Source: Massilia sp. YIM B02763 (GTDB lineage: Bacteria; Pseudomonadota; Gammaproteobacteria; Burkholderiales; Burkholderiaceae_D). Taken from it: a stretch of DNA of 64,000 nucleotides. The translations under genes and the position numbers were made by a program. Shown in pieces: positions 58,565 through 64,000 of the stretch; the stretch's first letter is position 1; the number at the start of each line of letters is the position of its first letter. The notes under the pieces were generated by a model. The model did no database searches. It saw nothing but the letters and a program-made list of their open reading frames with translations, and was not told the origin of the DNA. The DNA is taken from contig NZ_JASNRD010000001.1 of NCBI RefSeq assembly GCF_030412015.1, positions 716,552-780,551 of the forward strand, in the 5' to 3' direction.

Positions 58565-60160
58565 TCATGCCTTGAGGTTCACCGACGCCGCGAACGCCGG
58601 CGCCTTCCTCCTCTTGCTGGCCTGTTCGTACGCATACGCCATGCCGATCAGCGCCGCGTCCGACCACGCCGTCCCCACGAAGGAGATGCCGACCGGCAGG
58701 CCGTGCGCCTGCCCGGCCGGCACCGTCACGTGCGGATAGCCGGCCACGGCCGCCGGCGACGAGAAGCTGCCGCCGTAGTGGTCGCCGTTGATGAAATCGG
58801 TCAGCCAGGCCAGGCCGCCGGTCGGCGCGACCAGGGCATCCAGCTGGCGTTCGGCCATGACCGTGTCGATGCCTTCGTCGCGGGCGTAGCGGTGGTTGTT
58901 GGCCAGCGCGGCGCGGTAGGCCTTGTCGTTCAGGCCCCGCTTGGCCTGGGCCGCGACCAGGTGTTCCTGGCCGAAGAACTGCAGCTCGCGCGCCGCGTTC
59001 CTGTCGTTGAACGCGATCAGGTCGGCCATCGTCTTGATGGACGCATGCGGCGCGTAGGCGGCCAGGTAGGCCTCCAGGTCGGGACGAAACTCGGCCAGCA
59101 GGACTTCCAGCTCGCTGTCGTTGTACTTGTCGACGTTCGGCACCTCGACGTCGACCAGGATGGCGCCCTGGGCCTTCAGCACGGCCAGCTCTTTCTCGAT
59201 GACGGCGTCGACGGCCGTGCTGCTGCCGAAGAAGTTGCGCGCCACGCCCAGGCGCTTGCCCTTCAGGCCGTCCGGGCGCAGCGCGGCGACGTAGTCGTCC
59301 GGCCGGCCCTGGATGCCCTTGGTGGCCGGGTCCTGGGGGTCGGTGCCGGCGAGCGCGGCCAGCAGCAGCGCGGCATCGGCGACGCTGCGCGTCATGGGGC
59401 CGGCCGTGTCCTGCGAGTGGGCGATCGGGATGATGCCGCTGCGGCTGACCAGCCCCAGCGTCGGCTTGATGCCGACGATGCCGCAGGTGGACGCGGGCGA
59501 GACGATGGAGCCGTCGGTCTCCGTGCCCACCGCCAGCGTCGCCAGGCTGGCGGCCATCGCCGCGCCGGAGCCCGAGCTGGAACCGCTGGTATTGCGGTCC
59601 AGCGCATGGGGATTGCGGGTCAGGCCGCCGCGGCCGCTCCAGCCGCTGACCGAATGCGTCGAGCGCATGTTCGCCCATTCCGACAGATTGGTCTTGCCGA
59701 GGATGACGGCGCCCGCGTCGCGCAGGCGCGCGGCGACGAAGGCGTCGCGGCTGGCGCGCACGCCGTCCAGCGCCAGCGAGCCGGCGCTGGTGCTCATCTT
59801 GTCGCCGGTCGCGATATTGTCCTTCAACAGCACGGGAATGCCGTGCAGCGGGCCGCGCACCTTCCCGGCCTTGCGCTCGGCGTCCAGCTCGGCGGCGATG
59901 CGCAGCGCGTCGGGATTCAGTTCGATGACGGCATTGATGCGCGGGCCGGCCTTGTCGATGGCGGCGATGCGGGCGAGATAGCGCTCGGCCAGGGACACGG
60001 CCGTCAGCTTGCCGGCCTGCATCTGCGCGCCCTGCTCCTGCGCGCCCGCTTCGAGGATGGCGTCGTTGCCCGCCGCAGCCTGTGCCGCCCGCGCCGCGCC
60101 TGCCGTACCGGCCACGGCGCCGGCTGCCAATCCGAGTCGAACGAAATCCCTGCGGTCCAT
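58565..60160 (-). CDS. exported amidase (amidase signature family)
   Basis: The start at 60160 (GGAG site) gives 531 residues. A twin-arginine-like signal (MDRRDFVRLGLAAGAVAGTA, ending ARA near 25) suggests Tat export. The amidase-signature triad is Lys in LLKDNIA, Ser in TSGSSSGSG and Ser in GSIVSPAST. Such enzymes hydrolyse amides. The substrate is not indicated. It is convergent with the DHA2 gene and divergent from nothing nearby. Confidence 0.92.
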   Translation of the reverse strand: MDRRDFVRLGLAAGAVAGTAGAARAAQAAAGNDAILEAGAQEQGAQMQAGKLTAVSLAERYLARIAAIDKAGPRINAVIELNPDALRIAAELDAERKAGKVRGPLHGIPVLLKDNIATGDKMSTSAGSLALDGVRASRDAFVAARLRDAGAVILGKTNLSEWANMRSTHSVSGWSGRGGLTRNPHALDRNTSGSSSGSGAAMAASLATLAVGTETDGSIVSPASTCGIVGIKPTLGLVSRSGIIPIAHSQDTAGPMTRSVADAALLLAALAGTDPQDPATKGIQGRPDDYVAALRPDGLKGKRLGVARNFFGSSTAVDAVIEKELAVLKAQGAILVDVEVPNVDKYNDSELEVLLAEFRPDLEAYLAAYAPHASIKTMADLIAFNDRNAARELQFFGQEHLVAAQAKRGLNDKAYRAALANNHRYARDEGIDTVMAERQLDALVAPTGGLAWLTDFINGDHYGGSFSSPAAVAGYPHVTVPAGQAHGLPVGISFVGTAWSDAALIGMAYAYEQASKRRKAPAFAASVNLKA

Positions 60161-60241
60161 GCATTGCTCCAGAAAAATAATGGGGCTAGCATAGCATCGA
60201 TCTTGTCCATGTGACATGCCGACGTGTCGAACCGACGGACG

Positions 60242-60273
60242 AAAAAAAACGCCGTCCGGAGACGGCGTTTTTC
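60242..60273 (-). terminator. Rho-independent terminator after efp
   Basis: On the minus strand AACGCCGTC-TCCG-GACGGCGTT forms a near-perfect stem followed by eight T. It lies about 20 bases after the efp stop. Confidence 0.93.
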
Positions 60274-60288
60274 TCGAAGTGCGTCAGC

Positions 60289-60864
60289 TTAGTTGCGGAC
60301 GACTTTCTTGTACTCGGCGGTACGGGTGTCGATCTCGATGACGTCGTCCTGGTTGACGAACAGCGGCACCTGGATGGTGAACTGCTTCGCCTCGATGGCG
60401 TTTTCCAGACGGGCTTCCTTCATCACGTTGCCCGAGGTGTTGCCCTTGACGGCCGGCTCGGTATAGATGACCTGGCGTGCGATGGTGATCGGCAGTTCGA
60501 CCGAGATGGCCTTGCCGTCGTAGAACACGGCTTCGCATTCCATACCGTCTTTCAGGTAGTTGATGGCATCGCCCATGTTTTCTTCTTCGATCTCGTACTG
60601 GTTGTATTCTTCATCCATGAAGACGTACAGCGGATCGGCGAAGTACGAGTAGGTCACCGGCTTCTTGTCCAGGACGACGACGTCGAACTTGTCGTCGCCG
60701 CGGAACACGTTCTCCAGCGGTGCGTTGGTCAGAAGATTCTTCATCTTCCACTTGTAGGTGAAGCCCGTGCGGCTCGAGCCGTTGACGTCGGAGCGCAGCA
60801 CGATGAACGGCTTGGCATCGACCATGATGATATTGCCGACACGGATTTCTTTTGCGGGTTTCAT
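60289..60864 (-). CDS. efp: elongation factor P
   Basis: EF-P rescues ribosomes stalled at polyproline. The 191-residue protein has the three beta-barrel domains. The tip of domain I reads [14 protein letters not shown] with Arg32 where E. coli has Lys34, the type rhamnosylated by EarP. earP is the gene just upstream. Efficient translation of the Pro-rich proteins in this window would depend on this factor. A strong terminator follows. Confidence 0.97.
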   Translation of the reverse strand: MKPAKEIRVGNIIMVDAKPFIVLRSDVNGSSRTGFTYKWKMKNLLTNAPLENVFRGDDKFDVVVLDKKPVTYSYFADPLYVFMDEEYNQYEIEEENMGDAINYLKDGMECEAVFYDGKAISVELPITIARQVIYTEPAVKGNTSGNVMKEARLENAIEAKQFTIQVPLFVNQDDVIEIDTRTAEYKKVVRN

Positions 60865-60929
60865 AGGAATGTCTGGATCAAATGAGAGTTGCAGTAATCG
60901 AGCACTATACCATGTTCCCTGGCCGCCGC

Positions 60930-62102
60930 CTATCGCAGCGACCGGGCGAAATTCAACAGGTTGCTCACCAAGTCGCCGTTTGCCAACATCTGCGCCTGCC
61001 ATGCGGCGTTGCGCTGTGAAATGCCTGGCAAATCGGCTTGCAGGGACGACCAGGATTGCGCCCAATCGGCGTGTTCGTCCATGTGGGGGTCCCGTGCGCC
61101 GTTCCAGCGCAGGGAGAATTCGTTCAAGCCCGTCAGGCCCGGCGCGTACTTCTGCAGGAACGCGCGAAGTTTAACATGATGCAAGTTTCCGTCCTGCCGG
61201 TAGATGTGCCAGACGAACGGCCGGCCGGCCCATTGCGCACGCACCCAGGAATCCTCGCCGCGCACGAAGTTGAAGTCGCAGGCCCACAGCAGGCGGTCGT
61301 AGTCGCGCTGGGACATGAACGGGATCACGCGCACGGTCAAGCGCCCGCGCGTGGCATGGGCGCCGGCCACCGCTTCCGCGCCGAGAAAATCCTGCACCTG
61401 CTCGCGCGCCACGCCTTCCGGCACCAGGCACGTGACATCGCGCCCGCCCGTGCGCCACGCCGCGAACAGGGGCGCGACCGGCGCGTCCGGATAGCAGAAC
61501 AGGCTGGTCTTGAAGGCGGCCACCTCTTCCCCCGTCACGCCCAGTCCCGCCAGGAAGGCGGCCTGCGCTCCCGGGTCGGCCTGGAAGGCGTCGCGCTCGG
61601 CCAGCAGGTCCCGCTCGCGCAGCAGGCCGCCCGTCTTTTCCGTAAATCCGGGGAAGAAGAAATGCTTGGTCAGGGGCAGGCGCGGATGCATGGAGGGCAG
61701 CGCATGGCAGCCTTCGACCCATTCCTCGGCGCTCAAGCCCTCGTAGTTGATCCAGATGGGCCGCGGCGTGCACTGCGCCATCGCGGCGATATAACCGGGC
61801 GGCAGGTCGACGCCGAAGAATTCGATCACGATGTCGGCCACCTCGCCCGGGCCGACTTCGCCGTCCTGGCCGCGCCAGTGGCGCACCAGCACGCCCTCCA
61901 CCGTCTGCGCGTCGGCGTCGACGGCGACCGCCGGCCAGATGCGCCGGAAACTGGCGAGGTCGTCGACCCACAGCGTCACGGCGATACGATGTTCGCCGCG
62001 CAGCTGGCGCGCCAGGCGCCAGCAGATGCCGATGTCGCCATAGTTGTCGACCACCTTGCAGAAAATGGCGAGCGTGGCGGGGAATGAATCGTGCTGGGAC
62101 AT
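60930..62102 (-). CDS. earP: EF-P arginine rhamnosyltransferase EarP
   Basis: EarP attaches rhamnose from dTDP-rhamnose to Arg32 of EF-P. The 390-residue GT-B protein has the N-terminal [20 protein letters not shown] (catalytic Asp region) and the signature [20 protein letters not shown]. The start at 62102 (MSQHDSF) is preferred to 62150. It is upstream of efp in the same direction, matching substrate and enzyme. Confidence 0.97.
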   Translation of the reverse strand: MSQHDSFPATLAIFCKVVDNYGDIGICWRLARQLRGEHRIAVTLWVDDLASFRRIWPAVAVDADAQTVEGVLVRHWRGQDGEVGPGEVADIVIEFFGVDLPPGYIAAMAQCTPRPIWINYEGLSAEEWVEGCHALPSMHPRLPLTKHFFFPGFTEKTGGLLRERDLLAERDAFQADPGAQAAFLAGLGVTGEEVAAFKTSLFCYPDAPVAPLFAAWRTGGRDVTCLVPEGVAREQVQDFLGAEAVAGAHATRGRLTVRVIPFMSQRDYDRLLWACDFNFVRGEDSWVRAQWAGRPFVWHIYRQDGNLHHVKLRAFLQKYAPGLTGLNEFSLRWNGARDPHMDEHADWAQSWSSLQADLPGISQRNAAWQAQMLANGDLVSNLLNFARSLR

Positions 62103-62177
62103 AATCGAAACGAAAACGAGAAACCAGGAGGAGCGGAAGGCGGAGCGCATTGTAGCGGATGCCGCCGCACCAGCGAC

Positions 62178-62229
62178 AAAAGAAAAGCCGGAGCACCTTT
62201 CCGCGCATGCGCGTTGGTCTGCTCCGGCT
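62178..62229 (-). terminator. Rho-independent terminator ending the tRNA-Glu/Ala array
   Basis: On the minus strand AGCCGGAGCA and TGCTCCGGCT pair; the loop itself contains a CGCGCATGCGCG palindrome; TTTCTTTTG follows. It lies 6 bases after the last tRNA-Glu. Confidence 0.9.
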
Positions 62230-62235
62230 TTATAC

Positions 62236-62311
62236 TGGCGTCCCCACGGGGATTCGAACCCCGGTACTCACCGTGAAAGGGTGATGTCCTAGGCCTCTAG
62301 ACGATGGGGAC
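62236..62311 (-). tRNA. tRNA-Glu(TTC), copy 1
   Basis: A 76-nt consensus tRNA-Glu with encoded CCA: GTCCCCA acceptor, anticodon loop CTTTCAC. It is the last gene of the array. Confidence 0.95.
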
Positions 62312-62381
62312 CTAAAACTGTGCTGCTGCTTTACTACCTGTCGCTGCTGCGGCACGCCTGCTGCTGCGTGCCGAAAAATCC

Positions 62382-62457
62382 TGGCGTCCCCACGGGGATT
62401 CGAACCCCGGTACTCTCCGTGAAAGGGTGATGTCCTAGGCCTCTAGACGCTGGGGAC
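62382..62457 (-). tRNA. tRNA-Glu(TTC), copy 2, degenerate
   Basis: The anticodon is TTC. The anticodon stem has an A29-A41 mismatch (GGAGA for GGTGA), and U8 is replaced by G. Folding is probably impaired. It lies downstream of an internal terminator-like hairpin. Confidence 0.8.
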
Positions 62458-62482
62458 CGAAAACTAAGCGGCATCTTACATC

Positions 62483-62511
62483 AAAAAACACGGCGCCGAT
62501 GCCTCGCCGTG
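62483..62511 (-). terminator. internal terminator-like hairpin, first of three
   Basis: On the minus strand CACGGCG-AGGCATCGG-CGCCGTG is followed by six T. It lies between tRNA-Glu copies 3 and 2. Confidence 0.7.
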
Positions 62512-62517
62512 GTGTTT

Positions 62518-62593
62518 TGGCGTCCCCACGGGGATACGAACCCCGGTACTCACCGGGAAAGGGTGATGTCCTAGGCCTCTAGACGATGGGGAC
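62518..62593 (-). tRNA. tRNA-Glu(TTC), copy 3, degenerate
   Basis: The T-loop A58 is replaced by T and the anticodon loop A37 by C (CTTTCCC). Both are normally invariant or nearly so. It lies between two terminator-like hairpins. Confidence 0.8.
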
Positions 62594-62618
62594 CTAAAAC
62601 TAAGCGGCATCTTACATC

Positions 62619-62647
62619 AAAAAACACGGCGCCGATGCCTCGCCGTG
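62619..62647 (-). terminator. internal terminator-like hairpin, second of three
   Basis: Same hairpin and T-run as at 62483-62511, between tRNA-Glu copies 4 and 3. Confidence 0.7.
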
Positions 62648-62653
62648 TTGTTT

Positions 62654-62729
62654 TGGCGTCCCCACGGGGATTCGAACCCCGGTACTCACCGTGAAAGGGT
62701 GATGTCCTAGGCCTCTAGACGATGGGGAC
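62654..62729 (-). tRNA. tRNA-Glu(TTC), copy 4
   Basis: Consensus sequence with encoded CCA and anticodon TTC. Terminator-like hairpins lie on both sides. Confidence 0.95.
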
Positions 62730-62754
62730 CTAAAACTAAGCGGCAGCTTACATC

Positions 62755-62783
62755 AAAAAACACGGCGCCGATGCCTCGCCGTG
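62755..62783 (-). terminator. internal terminator-like hairpin, third of three
   Basis: Same hairpin and T-run again, between tRNA-Glu copies 5 and 4. Confidence 0.7.
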
Positions 62784-62789
62784 GTGTTT

Positions 62790-62865
62790 TGGCGTCCCCA
62801 CGGGGATTCGAACCCCGGTACTCACCGTGAAAGGGTGATGTCCTAGGCCTCTAGACGATGGGGAC
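62790..62865 (-). tRNA. tRNA-Glu(TTC), copy 5
   Basis: Consensus sequence with anticodon TTC, paired with tRNA-Ala copy 1 by a 65-bp spacer that recurs at 63442-63506. Confidence 0.95.
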
Positions 62866-62930
62866 CGCGGACTACTGTCATCGGGAGCACGCGCCGCCAT
62901 ACCGCTGGCGCCGAGCCCCGACTTACAAAC

Positions 62931-63006
<76 letters not shown>

Positions 63007-63057
63007 ATTGCTACTGCTGTTGGCGCGGGCTACTGGAAACAACCGCCCGCACTCAAT

Positions 63058-63079
63058 AAAAAAGCCGCTCAAGGCGGCT
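63058..63079 (-). terminator. internal Rho-independent terminator between tRNA-Glu copy 6 and tRNA-Ala copy 1
   Basis: On the minus strand AGCCGC-CTTGA-GCGGCT is followed by TTTTTATT. It differs in sequence from the three hairpins further on. Confidence 0.75.
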
Positions 63080-63105
63080 CCTTGCACAACCTTACTACGA
63101 ATTCT

Positions 63106-63181
63106 TGGCGTCCCCACGGGGATTCGAACCCCGGTACTCACCGTGAAAGGGTGATGTCCTAGGCCTCTAGACGATGGGGAC
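63106..63181 (-). tRNA. tRNA-Glu(TTC), copy 6
   Basis: Consensus sequence, anticodon TTC, followed by the terminator at 63058-63079. Confidence 0.95.
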
Positions 63182-63217
63182 CCTGGACTGCATCATGTTA
63201 CTGTTGTTTTTCCTACG

Positions 63218-63293
<76 letters not shown>

Positions 63294-63365
63294 TACGGGA
63301 AAACAACACTATAACATACTGCCTTTACTTCTCACAGCGCCGTTTTTCAACGCTGCCGTACAACC

Positions 63366-63441
63366 TGGCGTCCCCACGGGGATTCGAACCCCGGTACTCA
63401 CCGTGAAAGGGTGATGTCCTAGGCCTCTAGACGATGGGGAC
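63366..63441 (-). tRNA. tRNA-Glu(TTC), copy 7
   Basis: Consensus sequence, anticodon TTC, 289 bp from copy 8 with identical flanking spacers. Confidence 0.95.
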
Positions 63442-63506
63442 CGAGGACTACTGTCATCGGGAGCACGCGCCGCCATACCGCTGGCGCCGAGCCCCGACTT
63501 ACAAAC

Positions 63507-63582
<76 letters not shown>

Positions 63583-63654
63583 TACGGGAAAACAACACTA
63601 TAACATACTGCCTTTACTTCTCACAGCGCCGTTTTTCAACGCTGCCGTACAACC

Positions 63655-63730
63655 TGGCGTCCCCACGGGGATTCGAACCCCGGTACTCACCGTGAAAGGG
63701 TGATGTCCTAGGCCTCTAGACGATGGGGAC
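63655..63730 (-). tRNA. tRNA-Glu(TTC), copy 8
   Basis: Consensus sequence, anticodon TTC; second gene after the array promoter. Confidence 0.95.
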
Positions 63731-63786
63731 TCGGACCGTACTATTTGCTGCTCATTTACTGCTCACTGCCACTACTCTTCAGGACT

Positions 63787-63862
<76 letters not shown>

Positions 63863-63881
63863 GCAGTGCTGAAGTGCGAGC

Positions 63882-63910
63882 ATTATAGCGGACGACCTTG
63901 CATTTCGCAA
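63882..63910 (-). promoter_or_regulatory. sigma-70 promoter of the tRNA-Ala/Glu array
   Basis: On the minus strand TTGCGA (63910-63905) and a perfect TATAAT (63887-63882) are separated by 17 bp. It lies between the gltX stop and the first tRNA-Ala. Confidence 0.8.
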
Positions 63911-63951
63911 ATACCCAAAAGGCATCGTCCGCATCCCCTGCCCAGCGGGAA

Positions 63952-64000
63952 TTACAAGCCCTTCTGCACGCGCGCCAGCACGACGTCGCGGCCGAACAAT
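63952..64000 (-). CDS. gltX: glutamyl-tRNA synthetase, C-terminal end only (runs off window)
   Basis: Only the last 15 or so codons are in the window: LFGRDVVLARVQKGL then stop (TAA 63954-63952). An FGRD-containing end is typical of GltX in this group, and its place beside a tRNA-Glu array fits, since GltX charges tRNA-Glu. The catalytic domains lie outside the window, so the call rests on this short tail and context. Confidence 0.65.
   Translation of the reverse strand, partial: LFGRDVVLARVQKGL

Overview
The window is a chromosomal segment of a high-GC betaproteobacterium, most likely Oxalobacteraceae of the Massilia/Telluria type. This rests on the gene order of the housekeeping blocks (yceD-rpmF-plsX-fabHDG-acpP-fabF; rpoE-rseA-mucD-lepA-lepB-rnc-era-recO-pdxJ-acpS-uvrC-pgsA), an EF-P with Arg32 beside earP, a PEP-CTERM protein, and the amplified tRNA arrays. 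The genus is inference from memory, not from a search.

Layout. (1) 1-5.4 kb is an AT-rich, decayed accessory island: a transglutaminase-like gene broken at two A-runs, a small membrane protein, a 1.23-kb IS3-family element with two amber stops, and a tyrosine integrase whose last part (with the catalytic Tyr) was removed at the IS junction. The island abuts the 3' end of tRNA-Cys. (2) 5.4-6.8 kb is an operon of ten tandem tRNA-Gly genes plus tRNA-Cys behind a consensus promoter; most copies carry substitutions, and two have an arginine-type GCG anticodon. (3) 6.8-28.7 kb is a long, mostly minus-strand housekeeping stretch: phospholipid synthesis (pgsA), repair (uvrC, recO), PLP synthesis (pdxJ), RNA processing and ribosome assembly (rnc, era), secretion (lepB), translation (lepA), the envelope-stress sigma factor locus (rpoE, a short rseA, mucD, no rseB) and the fatty-acid cluster. 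One plus-strand putative metallopeptidase interrupts it. (4) 28.8-46.2 kb holds mixed genes: maf, a tetrapyrrole-methylase-family methyltransferase, an EAL/HDOD protein, rlmJ with an unusual tail, aceA, a PEP-CTERM protein, clpB, crcB, moaE, a DUF349 protein, a hemerythrin-like protein and an AlkZ/YcaQ-like glycosylase. (5) 46.3-60.2 kb is mostly plus strand: a MITE-like palindrome, sbcDC, a methyltransferase, initiator tRNA-Met, dbpA, a pseudokinase/PEGA membrane protein coupled to a TssQ-like lipoprotein, a DHA2 transporter and an exported amidase. (6) 60.2-64 kb has earP-efp, then an array of eight tRNA-Glu and four tRNA-Ala genes with internal terminators, and the 3' end of gltX.

Functional links: EarP modifies Arg32 of the adjacent EF-P; SbcC and SbcD form one nuclease; GltX charges the neighbouring tRNA-Glu; the RpoE locus and ClpB cover envelope and heat stress. 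The features most worth following are the tRNA arrays with decaying and anticodon-changed copies, the pseudokinase/TssQ pair, the short RseA without RseB, and several families of intergenic palindromes.
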